NCBI GenBank assembly: GCA_023055505.1
Contig: JALIRH010000030.1
Location: forward strand, 4,150,001 to 4,214,000
Source: Callipepla californica brunnescens
Lineage: Eukaryota > Chordata > Aves > Galliformes > Odontophoridae
Length of the DNA: 64,000 bases
Direction: 5' to 3'
A program made the position numbers and the translations under genes. A model generated the notes under the pieces. That model saw only the letters and a list, made by a program, of their open reading frames with translations, was not told the DNA's origin and ran no database searches. This document shows positions 12,041 to 25,800 of this stretch, in pieces (positions within the stretch are counted from its first letter, which is position 1; each line of letters begins with the position of its first letter).

Positions 12041-15000
12041 CATAGAAATCAATGGGGCCATAGGTATCAAAGGGGCCATAGAACTCAATGGGGCCTAAGA
12101 ACTCAATGGGGCCATAGGGATCAATGGGGCTATAGGGATCAATGGAGCCATAGAACTCAATGGGGCCATAGAGATCAATGGGGCCATAGGGATCAAATGG
12201 GCCATAGAACTCAATGGTGCCATAGGAATAAATGGAGCCATAGAAAATCAAGGGGCCATATGGATCAATGGGGCCATAGGGATCAATGGGACCATAGGAA
12301 TCAATGGGACCATAGGAATCAGTGGGGCCATAGGGATCAATGGGGCCACAGGAATCAATGGGGCCACAGGAATAAATGGGGCATAGGTATCAATGGGGCC
12401 ATTGGAATCAATATGGCCATAGGAAGCAATGGCGCTGTAGGGATCAGTAAGGCCATAGGAATCAGGGGGGCCATAGGAATCAGTGGGACCATAGGGATCA
12501 GTGGGGCCATAGGAATCAGTGGGACCATAGGGATCAGTGGGGACTTAGGAAACAATGGGGCCATAAGGATCAATGGGGCCATAGGGAACGATGGGGCCAT
12601 AGAACTCAATGGGGCCATAGAACACAATGTGACCATAGGGATCAATGGGGCCACAGGAATCAATGTGGCCATAAAGATCAATGGGGCCATAGGGATGAAT
12701 GGAACCATAGGGATCAATGGGGCCACAGGAATCAATGGGGCCATAGGAATCAGTGGGGCCGTAGGAATCAATGTGGCCATAGAAATCAGTGGGGCCATAG
12801 GAATCAATGGAGCCATAGAAAATCAAGGGGCCATAGGGATCAATGGGGCCATAGGGATCAATGGGACCATAGGAATCAATGGGACCATAGGAATCAGTGG
12901 GACCATAGGGATCAGTGGGGACTTAGGAAACAATGGGGCCATGGGGATCAATGGGGCCATAGGGATCGATGGGGCCATAGAACTCAATGGGGCCATAGAA
13001 CACAATGGGACCATAGGGATGAATGTGGCCACAGGAATCAATGTGGCCATAAAGATCAGCGGGGCCATAGGGATGAATGGAACCATAGGGATCAATGGGG
13101 CCACAGGAATCAATGGGGCCATAGGGATCAATGTGACCATAGGAATCAATGGGGCCATAGAACTCAAAGGGGCCATAGGGATCAATTTGACCCTAGGAAT
13201 CAATGGGGCCATAGAACTCAGTGGAGTCATAGGGAACAATGGTGGAATAGGAATCAATGGGGCCTTAGGGAACAAAAAGGCCATTGGGATCAATGGGGCC
13301 ACAGAACTCAATGGGGCCATAGGGATCAATGGGACCAGAGGAATTAATGGGGCCATAGGAATCAATGGGACCATAGGAATCAATGGGGCCTTAGGAATCA
13401 ATGGGGCCATAGGAATCAATGGGGCCAACGGAATCAATGTGGCCTTAGAACTACAAGGGGCCAAAGGGATCAATGGGGCCATAGGGATCAATAGGGCCAT
13501 AGACCTCAAAGTGGTCATAGGGATCGATGGGGCCATAGGAATCAATGGGGCCATAGACATCAATGGGGCCAAAGGAATCAATGGGGCCATAGGAATCAAT
13601 GGGGCCATAGGAATCAATGGGGCCATAGACATCAATGGGGCCATAGAACTCAATGTGGCCATAGGGATCAATGGGGCCATACGAATCAATGGGGCCATAG
13701 GGATCAATGTGGCCATAGAAATCAATGGGGCCATAAAAATCTATGGGGCCATAGGAATCAATGGGGCCATAGAACTCCAAGGAGCCATAGGAATCAATGG
13801 AACCATAGAAAATCAAGGGGGCCATAGGGATCAATGGGACCATAGGAATCAATGGGGCCATAGGAATCAATGGGGCCATAGTCATCAATGGGGCCATAGA
13901 ACTCAATGGGGCCATAGGAATCAATGGGGCCATAGGAATCAATGGGGCCATAGGAATCAATGGGGCCATAAGGATCAAAGGGGCCATAGAACTCAATGGG
14001 GCCTTAGAACTCAATGGGACCATAGGAATCAATGGGGCCAAAGGAATCAATGGGGCCATAGGAATCAATGGGGTCATAGTCATCAATGGGGCCATAGAAC
14101 TCAATGGGGCCATAGGGTTCAATGGGGCCATAGGAATCAATGGGGCCATAGGAATCAGTGGGGCCATAGAACTCAATCGGGCCTTAGGGATCAATGGGAC
14201 CATAGGAATCAATGGGGCCATAGGAATCAGAGAGGCCATAGGGATCAATGGGGCCATTGGGATCAATGGGACCATTGGTTTCAATGGGGCCATAGGAATC
14301 AGTGGGGCCATAGGAATCAATGGGGCCATAGGAATCAATGGGGCCATAAGGATCAAAGGGGCCATAGAACTCAATGGGGCCTTAGAACTCAATGGGACCA
14401 TAGGAATCAATGGGGCCAAAGGAATCAATGGGGCCATAGGAATCAATGGGGTCATAGTCATCAATGGGGCCATAGAACTCAATGGGGCCATAGGGTTCAA
14501 TGGGGCCATAGGAATCAATGGGGCCATAGGAATCAGAGAGGCCATAGGGATCAATGGGGCCATTGGGATCAATGGGACCATTGGTTTCAATGGGGCCATA
14601 GGAATCAGTGGGGCCATAGAACTCAATGGGGCACAGGGATCAATGGGGCCATAGTCATCAATGGGGCCATAGAGCTCAATGGTGCCATAGGGATCAATGG
14701 GGCCATAAGAATCAATGGGGCCATAGGAATCAATGGGGCCATAGGGATCAATGGGGCCATAGAACTCAAAGTGGCCATGGGGATCGATGGGGCCTTAGAA
14801 CTCAATGGGGCCATAGGAATCAATGGGGCCATAGGAATCAATGGGGCCATAGGAATCAGTGAGGCCATAGGGATCAATGGGGCCATTGGGATCAATGGGA
14901 CCATAGGTTTCAATGGGGCCATAGGAATCAGTGGGGCCATAGAACTCAATGGGGCACAGGGATCAATGGGGCCATAGTCATCAATGGGGCCATAGAGCTC

Positions 15001-15098
15001 AATGGTGCCATAGGGATCAATGGGGCCATAGGAATCAATGCGGCCATAGGAATCAATGGGGCCATAGGGATCAATGTGGCCATAGAACTCAAAGTGGC
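12041..15098. repeat. 18-bp minisatellite, segment 1
   Basis: Degenerate tandem 18-mers of the type AATCAATGGGGCCATAGG run without break. Common variants are AACTCAATGGGGCCATAG and GGATCAATGTGGCCATAG. Because 18 is a multiple of three and four of the six frames lack a stop in the consensus, very long open frames occur on both strands. They are by-products, not genes. The first few hundred bases after the LTR match the bases right of each solo family A LTR. Within it, a block from about 14330 repeats one from about 13950. Confidence 0.97.
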
Positions 15099-15536
15099 TG
15101 TCACGGTGTTATCCGTGACAGTAACCCAAGGGGGAACCGAGAAGGGAAAAAGAAAGGGAGAGGGAAGAAAAAACTGCCGCGCGGCCGCCTCTGCAGAGCC
15201 GCGCGCTCCAGGGGGAGGGGAAACAGAGGGGATTGAGGGTCTGTAAAGAAAAACACAACGGCACGATCTGAGAAGGAACGGTAACTTTACTAAATCTAAT
15301 AAAAATGAAGAATTGAGAGAGAGAGACAAAATTTCCAAACCAGAAAACTGGGAGCTTACGTTGCACGTGCTGAACTCCTCACAGCCGCCCGGAGCGCGCG
15401 CGCCACCCAAAAAAACGCGGGCCTCGTGTCCGGTGCGGAGCTCCGCCCCTCCCCTGCTCCCACATCATTAACTCCTTAACGGCCTGCATGATGTTCTGAT
15501 GTGGAATACCGGCATCAAAACCACAAAACCACAACA
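15099..15536 (-). mobile_element. Family B solo LTR with 5-bp target duplication
   Basis: A 438-bp insert starts TGTCACGG and ends ACCACAACA. It is flanked by GTGGC on both sides (15094-15098 and 15537-15541), a 5-bp target-site duplication. Its minus-strand start (TGTTGTGGTTTTGTGG) and GGTATTCCACATCA stretch resemble family A, so the two are related and lie in the same orientation. The unit with the insert removed occurs elsewhere in the array, for example near 25455-25495. No internal retroviral sequence remains. Confidence 0.85.
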
Positions 15537-18500
15537 GTGGCCATGGGGATCGATGGGGCCTTAGAACTCAATGGGGAAATAGGAATCAATGGGGCCATAG
15601 GAATCAATGGGGCCATAGGAATCAATGGGGCCAACGGAATCAATGAGGCCTTAGAACTACAAGGGGCCATAGGGATCAATGGGGCCATAGGGATCAATGG
15701 GGCCATAGAACTCAAAGTGGCCATGGGGATCGATGGGGCCTTAGAACTCAATGGGGCCATAGGAATCAATGGGGCCATAAGAATCAATGGGGCCTTAGGA
15801 ATCAATGGGGCTATAGGGATCAATGTGACCATAGGAATCAATGGGGCCATAGAACTCAAAGGGGCCATAGGGATCAATTTGACCCTAGGAATTAATGGGG
15901 CCATAGAACTCAGTGGAGCCATAGGGAACAATGGTGGAATAGGAATCAATGGGGCCTTAGGGATCAATAAGGCCATTGGGATCAATGGGGCCATAGAACT
16001 CAATGGGGCCATAGAAATCAATGGGACCAGAGGAATTAATGGGACCATAGGAATCAATGGGGCCATAGGAATCAATGGGGCCAACGGAATCAATGTGGCC
16101 TTAGAACTACAAGGGGCCATAGGGATCAATGGGGCCATAGGGATCAATGGAGCCATAGACCTCAAACTGGCCATAGGGATCGATGGGGCCCTAGGAATCA
16201 ATGGGGCCATAGGAATCAATGGGGCCAAAGGAATCAATGGGGCCATAGGAATCAATGGGGCCATAGACATCAATGGGGCCATAGAACTCAATGGGGCCAT
16301 AGGGATCAATCGGGCCATACGAATCAATGGGGCCATATGGATCAATGGGGCCATGGAACTCAATGGGGCCATAGCGATCAATAAGGCCATAGGAATTCAT
16401 TCGGACATAGAACTCAATGTGGCAATAGGGATCAAAGAAGCCTTAGGGATCAATGGGGCCATAGGGATCATTGGGGCCATAGGAATCAATGTGGCCATAA
16501 AGATCAACGGGGCCATAGGGATGAATGGAACCATAGGGATCAATGGGGCCACAGGAATCAATGGGGCCATAGGAATCAATAGGGCCATAGGAATCAATGG
16601 AGCCATAGGGATCAATGGGGCCATAAGAATCAATGGGAACATAGGGATCAATGAGGCCATAGGAATCAACGGGGCCATAGGAATCAATGGGGCCATAGGA
16701 ATCGATGAGGCCATATGAATCAATGGGGCCATAGGGATCGAGGGGACCATAGGAATCAATGGGGCCATAGGGATCAGTGGGGCCATAGAACTCAGTGTGG
16801 CCATAGGGATCAATAGGGCCACAGGAATCAATGGGGCCTTAGGAATCAATGGGGCCGCAGGGATCAATGGGACCATAGGAATCAATGGGGCCATAGGGAT
16901 CAATGGGGCCACAGCAATCCATGGGACCATAGGGATCAATGGGGCCATAGGTATCAATGGGGCCTTAGGAATCAAAGGGGCCTTAGGAATCAATAGGGCC
17001 ATAGAACACAATGGGGCCATAGAACTCAATGGGGCCGTAGGGATCAATGGGAGCAGAGGAATCCATGGGGCCATAGGAATCAGTGTGGCCATAGGGATCA
17101 AAGGGGCCATAGGGATCAATTGAGCCATAGAACTCAAAGGAGCCATAGAACTCAATGGGGCCATAGGGATCAATGGGGCCATAGGTATCAATGGGGCCTT
17201 AGGAATCAAAGGGGCCTTAAAAATCAATAGGGCCATAGAACACAATGGGGCCATAGAACTCAATGGGGCCATAGAACTCAATGTGGCCATAGGAATCAAT
17301 GGAGCCATAGAACTCAATGGGTCCATAAAACTCGAAGGGCCATAGGGATCAATGGTGCCATAGGGATCAATAAGGCCATAGGAATCCATGCGGCCATAGA
17401 ACTCAATGGTGTAATAGGGAACAATGGAGCCATAGGGATCAATGGGGCCATAGGGATCAACGGGGCTGTAGGAATCAATGGGGCCATAAAGATCAAAGGG
17501 GCCATAGGGATCAATGGGGCCATAGGGATCAATGAAACCATAGGAATAAGTGGGGCCATAGGAATCAGTGGGGCCATAGAATTCAATAGGGCCATAAGGA
17601 TCAATGGGACCACAGGAATCAGTGGGGCCATAGGAATCAGTGTGGCCATAGGAATCAGTGGGGCCATATGAATCAAAGTGGCCATAGGGATCAGTGGGGC
17701 CATAGGGATCAGTGGGGCATAAGGAATCAATGGGGCCATAGGGATCAATGTGGCCATAGAACTCAATGGGGCCGTAGGGATCAATGGGAACTAAGGAATC
17801 AAAGGGGCCTTAGAACTCAATGGGGCCATAGAACTCAATGGTGCCGTAGGGATCAATGGGGACATAGGAATCAATGGGGACATAGGAATCAATGGGGCCA
17901 TAGGGATCAATGGGGCCATAGGGATCAATGGGGCCATAGGGAACAATTGGACCATAAAACTCAATGGGGCCATAGAACTCAATGGGGCCATAGGAAACAA
18001 TGGGTCCTCAGAACTCTATGAGGCCTTTGGAATCAATGGGGCCATAGAACTCAACGGGGCCATAGAACTCAACAGGGCCATCGGGATCAAGGGGATATTT
18101 TGAATCAGTGGGGCCATAGGAATCAATGGGACCATAGAGATCAATGGGGCTACATGGAGTAATGCGGCCGTAGAACTCAATGGGGCCATAGGTATATGGG
18201 ACCAAAGGAATCAATGGGGCCATAGGGATCAATGGGGCCATAGGGATCAATTGGACCATAGGAATCATTGCGGCCATAGAACTCTATGGGGTCATAAGGA
18301 TCAATGGGGCCATATGGGTCAATGGGGCCATAGGGATAAATGCGGCCATAGGGATCATTGGGGCCATAGGAATCAAAGGGGCCATAGGGATCAATGGGGC
18401 CATAGGAATCAATGGGGCCTTAGGGATCGATGGGACCATAGGAATCAAAGGGCCGATAGGAATCAGTGGGGCCATAGAACTCAGTGGGGCCATAGGGATC

Positions 18501-19269
18501 AATGGGGCCACAGGAATCAATGGGGCCACAGGAATCAATGGGACAATAGGGATCAATGGGGTCATAGGAATCAATTGGGCCATAGTCATCAATGGAGCCA
18601 TAGAACTCAAAGGGGCCATAGAACACAATAGAGCCATAGGGATCAATGGGGCCATAGGAATCAGTGGGGCCATAGATCGCAGTGGGGCCATAGGGATCAA
18701 TGGGGCCATAGGGATCAGTGGGGCCGTAGGAATCAATGGGGCCATAGGGATCAATGGGGCCATAGGGATCAATGGGACCATAGGAATGAAGGCGGCCATA
18801 GAACTCAATGGGGCCATAGGGATAAATGGGGCCATAGGGATCAATGGGGCAATAGGGATCATTGGGGCCATAGGGATCAATAGGGTCATAGGGAACAATG
18901 GGGCAATAGGAATCAATGGAGCCATAGGGATCAATGGTGCCACAGCGATCAATGGGGCCACAAAAATCAATGGGGCCATAGGAACTAAATTTAATATAGG
19001 GATCAATGGGGCCATAGGGATCAATGGGGCCATAGGAATCAATGGGGCCATAGGAATCAGTGGGGACACAACGATCAATGGGACCATAGGAATCAATGTG
19101 ACCATAGGAATCAATGGGGCCATAGAACGCAATGTGGCCATAGGGATCAATGGGGCCATAGGAATCAATGGGGCCATAGGAATCAATGGGGCCTTAGGGA
19201 TCAAAGGTGCCATAGAACTCAATGGGGCCTTAGAACTCAATGGGGCCATAGGAATCAATGGGGCCATAG
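15537..19269. repeat. 18-bp minisatellite, segment 2
   Basis: Same 18-mer family as segment 1. From about 15700 to the solo LTR it runs parallel to 25460-29157 with an offset of about 9.76-9.89 kb. One non-array-like patch (AAATTTAATATAGG near 18985) is shared with the later copies and marks the unit. Confidence 0.97.
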
Positions 19270-19816
19270 TGTCAGGGGTTTGTGGGCCGGTTCGGCCCGG
19301 CCCCGCAACAACCGAGGAAGGAGACCCACAGGCCCACACCCCGGACAGGGGGAAGGGGGAAAGGGAAAAAAAAAAAAAAAGGAAATAAGCCCCAAAACAA
19401 AACAGCGGCAACGATCTGAGGGGGAAATGCTAATTTACTAAATAGGACATCAGGAAGTAAATAACACAACATAAAGCAATACAATTTGGAATTAAGCCTA
19501 ATTAGTCAAACAAAACGAGTGAGAGAGAGAGAGAGAGAGAGAGAGTGAGTGCCCGATAAACCGAAGGCCTTACGCTAACGCTGAAGGCGGACGGCAGACG
19601 AGCACCCACTCCTAAGTGATCCTAGAGGAAAGAGAGAGAACGTCCCGTGACCGCAGAGAGTTTTTATCTGTTCCCTCTGAGCGGAAAACACGTGAAAAAA
19701 AAAAAAAACAAAGCATTGCAAAGTCCTCTGGGGAATGTAGTTCTCCCTGACTCCCAATGCACTACATGATGCCATGATGTGCAATACCAGTACCAACAAA
19801 TCACAAAACCACAACA
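19270..19816 (-). mobile_element. Family A solo LTR 1, target duplication CATAG
   Basis: A 547-bp LTR of the same family as the provirus, from TGTCAGGGG to ACAACA. CATAG flanks it at 19265-19269 and 19817-19821. No gag or pol remains, so it is a solo LTR. It differs from the provirus LTRs at shared sites such as GGCAGACGAGC and ACATAAAGC. Confidence 0.92.
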
Positions 19817-22800
19817 CATAGAAATCAATGGGGCCATAGAGATCAATGGGGCCATAGGGATCAAATGGGCCATAGAACTCAATGGGGCCATAGGAATCAA
19901 TGGAGCCATAGAAAATCAAGGGGCCATATGGATCAATGGGGCCATAGGGATCAATGGGACCATAGGAATCAATGGGACCATAGGAATCAGTGGGGCCATA
20001 GGGATCAATGGGGCCACAGGAATCAATGGGGCCACAGGAATCAATGGGGCATAGGTATCAATGGGGCCATTGGAATCAATATGGCCATAGGAAGCAATGG
20101 CGCTGTAGGGATCAGTAAGGCCATAGGAATCAGGGGGGCCATAGGAATCAGGGGGGCCATAGGAATCAGTGGGACCATAGGGATCAGTGGGGCCATAGGA
20201 ATCAGTGGGACCATAGGGATCAGTGGGGACTTAGGAAACAATGGGGCCATAAGGATCAATGGGGCCATAGGGATCGATGGGGCCATAGAACTCAATGGGG
20301 CCATAGGGATCAATGGGGCCACAGGAATCAATGTGGCCATAAAGATCAATGGGGCCATAGGGATGAATGGAACCATAGGGATCAATGGGGCCACAGGAAT
20401 CAATGGGGCCATAGGAATCAGTGGGGCCGTAGGAATCAATGTGGCCATAGAAATCAGTGGGGCCATAGGAATCAATGGGGCTATAGTCATCAATGGGGCC
20501 ATAGAACTCAATGGGACCATAGGGATCAATGGGGCCATAGAACTCAATGGGGCCTTAGAACTCAATGGGGCCATAGGAATCAATGGGGCTATAGGGATCA
20601 ATGGGGCCATAGGGATCAATGGGGCAATAGGGATCAAAGGAGCCATAGAACTCAATGGGGCCATGGGGATCAAATGGGCCATAGAACACAATGGGGCCAT
20701 AGGAATCAATGTGGCCATAGAACTCAATGGGGCCAAAAAAATTTATGGGACCGTAGGAATCAATGGGGCAATAGAACTCCAAGGAGCCATAGGAATCAAT
20801 GGAACCATAGAAAATCAATGGAGCCATAGGGATCAGTGGGGCCATAGGGATCAAATGGGCCATAGAACTCAATGGGGCCATAGGAATCAATGGAGCCATA
20901 GAAAATCAAGGGGCCATTGGGATCAATGGGGCCAAATGGATCAATGGGACCATAGGAATCAATGGGAACATAGGAATCAGTGGGACCATAGGGATCAGTG
21001 GGGACTTAGGAAACAATGGGGCCATGGGGATCAATGGGGCCATAGGGATCGATGGGGCCATAGAACTCAATGGGGCCATAGAACACAATGGGACCATAGG
21101 GATGAATGTGGCCACAGGAATCAATGTGGCCATAAAGATCAACGGGGCCATAGGGATGAATGGAACCATAGGGATCAATGGGGCCACAGGAATCAATGGA
21201 GCCATAGGAATCAATGGGGCCGTAGGAATCAATGTGGCCATAGAAATCAATGGGGCCATAGGAATCAATGGGGCCATAGGAATCAATGGGGCCATAGAAC
21301 TCAATGTGGCCATAGGGATCGATGGGGCCATAGGAATCAATGGGGCCATAGGAATCAATGGGGCCATAGGGATCAATGGGGCCATATAAATCAATGGGGC
21401 CATAGAACTCAATGGGACCATAGGAATCAATGGGGCCAAAGGAATCAATGCGGCCATAGGAATCAATGGGGTCATAGTCATCAATGGGGCCATAGAACTC
21501 AATGGGGCCGTAGGGATCAATGGGGCCATAGGAATCAATGGGGCCATAGGGATCAATGGGGCCATAGGAATCAGTGGGGCCATAGGAATCAGTGGGGCCA
21601 TAGAACTCAATCGGGCCTTAGGGATCAATGGGACCATAGGAATCAATGGGGCCATAGGAATCAGTGAGGCCATAGGGATCAATGGGGCCATTGGGATCAA
21701 TGGGACCATAGGTTTCAATGGAGCCATAGGAATCAGTGGGGCCATAGAACTCAATGGGGCACAGGGATCAATGGGGCCATAGTCATCAATGGGGCCATAG
21801 AGCTCAATGGTGCCATAGGGATCAATGGGGCCATAGGAATCAATGGGGCCATAGGAATCAATGGGGCCATAGAGATCAATGTGGCCATAGAACTCAAAGT
21901 GGCCATGGGGATCGATGGGGCCTTAGAACTCCATGGGGCCATAGGAATCAATGGGGCCATAGGGATCAATGTGACCATAGGAATCATTGGGGCCATAGAA
22001 CTCAAAGGGGCCATAGGGATCAATTTGACCCTAGGAATCAATGGGGCCATAGAACTCAGTGGAGCCATAGGGAACAATGGTGGAATAGGAATCAATGGGG
22101 CCTTAGGGATCAATAAGGCCATTGGGATCAACGGGGCCATAGAACTCAATGGGGCCATAGGGATCAATGGGACCAGAGGAATTAATGGGGCCATAGGAAT
22201 CAATGGGACCATAGGACTCAATGGGGCCATAGGAATCAATGGGGCCATAGGAATCAATGGGGCCAACGGAATCAATGTGGCCTTAGAACTACAAGGGGCC
22301 ATAGGGATCAATGGGGCCATAGGGATCAATGGGGCCATAGACCTCAAAGTGGACATAGGGATCGATGGGGCCCTAGGAATCAATGGGGCCATAGGAATCA
22401 ATGGGGCCAAAGGAATCAATGGGGCCATAGGAATCAATGGGGCCATAGGAATCAATGGGGCCATAGACATCAATGGGGCCATAGAACTCAATGGGGCCAT
22501 AGGGATCAATGGGGCCATACGAATCAATGGGGCCATAGGAATCAATGTGGCCATAGAAATCAAAGGGGCCATAAAAATCTATGGGGCCATAGGAATCAAT
22601 GGGTCCATAGAACTCCAAGGAGCCATAGGAATCAATGGAACCATAGAAAATCAATGGGGCCATAGGGATCAATGGGACCATAGGAATCAATGGGGCCATA
22701 AGAATCAATGGGGCCATAGGAATCAATGGGGCCATAGTCATCAATGGGGCCATAGAACTCAATGGGGCCATAGGAATCAATGGGGCCATAGGAATCAATG

Positions 22801-25800
22801 GGGCCATAGGAATCAATGGGGCCATAAGGATGAAAGGGGCCATAGAACTCAATGGGGCCTTAGAACTCAAAGGGACCATAGGAATCAATGGGGCCAAAGG
22901 AATCAATGGGGCCATAGGAATCAATGGGGCCATAGGAATCAATGGGGCCATAGGGATCAATGGGGCCATATAAATCAATGGGGCCATAGGAATCAGTGGG
23001 GCCATAGAACTCAATCGGGCCTTAGGGATCAATGGGACCATAGGAATCAATGGGGCCATAGGAATCAGTGAGGCCATAGGGATCAATGGGGCCATTGGGA
23101 TCAATGGGACCATAGGTTTCAATGGGGCTATAGGAATCAGTGGGGCCATAGAACTCAATGGGGCACAGGGATCAATGGGGCCATAGTCATCAATGGGGCC
23201 ATAGAGCTCAATGGTGCCATAGGGATCAATGGGGCCATAGGAATCAATGGGGCCATAGGAATCAATGGGGCCATAGGGATCAATGGGGCCATAGAACTCA
23301 AAGTGGCCATGGGGATCGATGGGGCCTTAGAACTCAATGGGGCCATAGGAATCAATGGGGCCATAGGAATCAATGGGGCCATAGGAATCAGTGAGGCCAT
23401 AGGGATCAATGGGGCCATTGGGATCAATGGGACCATAGGTTTCAATGGGGCCATAAGAATCAGTGTGGCCATAGAACTCAATGGGGCACAGGGATCAATT
23501 CGGCCATAGTCATCAATGGGGCCATAGAGCTCAATGGTGCCATAGGGATCAATGGGGCCATAGGAATCAATGGGGCCATAGGAATCAATGGGGCCATAGG
23601 GATCAATGTGGCCATAGAACTCAAAGTGGCCATGGGGATCGATGGGGCCTTAGAACTCAATGGGGCCATAGGAATCAATGGGGCCATAGGAATCAAAGGG
23701 GCCATAGGAATCAATGGGGCCTTAGAGATCAATGTGGCCATAGAACTCAAAGTGGCCATGGGGATCGATGGGGCCTTAGAACTCCATGGGGCCATAGGAA
23801 TCAATGGGGCCATAGGGATCAATGTGACCATAGGAATCATTGGGGCCATAGAACTCAAAGGGGCCATAGGGATCAATTTGACCCTAGGAATCAATGGGGC
23901 CTTAGAACTCAGTGGAGCCATAGGGAACAATGGTGGAATAGGAATCAATGGGGCCTTAGGGATCAATAAGGCCATTGGGATCAACGGGGCCATAGAACTC
24001 AATGGGGCCATAGGGATCAATGGGACCAGAGGAATTAATGGGGCCATAGGAATCAATGGGACCATAGGACTCAATGGGGCCATAGGAATCAATGGGGCCA
24101 TAGGAATCAATGGGGCCAACGGAATCAATGTGGCCTTAGAACTACAAGGGGCCATAGGGATCAATGGGGCCATAGGGATCAATGGGGCCATAGACCTCAA
24201 AGTGGACATAGGGATCGATGGGGCCCTAGGAATCAATGGGGCCATAGGAATCAATGGGGCCAAAGGAATCAATGGGGCCATAGGAATCAATGGGGCCATA
24301 GGAATCAATGGGGCCATAGACATCAATGGGGCCATAGAACTCAATGGGGCCATAGGGATCAATGGGGCCATACGAATCAATGGGGCCATAGGAATCAATG
24401 TGGCCATAGAAATCAAAGGGGCCATAAAAATCTATGGGGCCATAGGAATCAATGGGTCCATAGAACTCCAAGGAGCCATAGGAATCAATGGAACCATAGA
24501 AAATCAATGGGGCCATAGGGATCAATGGGACCATAGGAATCAATGGGGCCATAAGAATCAATGGGGCCATAGGAATCAATGGGGCCATAGTCATCAATGG
24601 GGCCATAGAACTCAATGGGGCCATAGGAATCAATGGGGCCATAGGAATCAATGGGGCCATAGGAATCAATGGGGCCATAAGGATGAAAGGGGCCATAGAA
24701 CTCAATGGGGCCTTAGAACTCAAAGGGACCATAGGAATCAATGGGGCCAAAGGAATCAATGGGGCCATAGGAATCAATGGGGCCATAGGAATCAATGGGG
24801 CCATAGGGATCAATGGGGCCATATAAATCAATGGGGCCATAGGAATCAGTGGGGCCATAGAACTCAATCGGGCCTTAGGGATCAATGGGACCATAGGAAT
24901 CAATGGGGCCATAGGAATCAGTGAGGCCATAGGGATCAATGGGGCCATTGGGATCAATGGGACCATAGGTTTCAATGGGGCTATAGGAATCAGTGGGGCC
25001 ATAGAACTCAATGGGGCACAGGGATCAATGGGGCCTTAGTCATCAATGGGGCCATAGAGCTCAATGGTGCCATAGGGATCAATGGGGCCATAGGAATCAA
25101 TGGGGCCATAGGAATCAATGGGGCCATAGGGATCAATGGGGCCATAGAACTCAAAGTGGCCATGGGGATCGATGGGGCCTTAGAACTCAATGGGGCCATA
25201 GGAATCAATGGGGCCATAGGAATCAATGGGGCCATAGGAATCAGTGAGGCCATAGGGATCAATGGGGCCATTGGGATCAATGGGACCATAGGTTTCAATG
25301 GGGCCATAAGAATCAGTGTGGCCATAGAACTCAATGGGGCACAGGGATCAATTCGGCCATAGTCATCAATGGGGCCATAGAGCTCAATGGTGCCATAGGG
25401 ATCAATGGGGCCATAGGAATCAATGGGGCCATAGGAATCAATGGGGCCATAGGGATCAATGTGGCCATAGAACTCAAAGTGGCCATGGGGATCGATGTGG
25501 CCTTAGAACTCAATGGGGCCATAGGAATCAATGGGGCCATAGGAATCAAAGGGGCCTTAGGAATCAATGGGGCCATAGGGATCAATGTGACCAAAGGAAT
25601 CAATGGGGCCATAGCACTCAAAGGGGCCATAGGGATCAATTTCACCCTAGGAATCAATGGGGCCATAGAACTCAGTGGAGCCATAGGGAACAATGGTGGA
25701 ATAGGAATCAATGGGGCCTTAGGGATCAATAAGGCCATTGGGATCAATGGGGCCATAGAACTCAATGGGGCCATAGGGATCAATGGGACCAGAGGAATTA

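Noticed and set aside
12197..14977. 926-codon open frame and other long open frames in the array as protein genes
   Set aside because: They are forced by the 18-bp period and occur in four frames at once. They switch frame at small indels and show no promoter, splice or codon signal.
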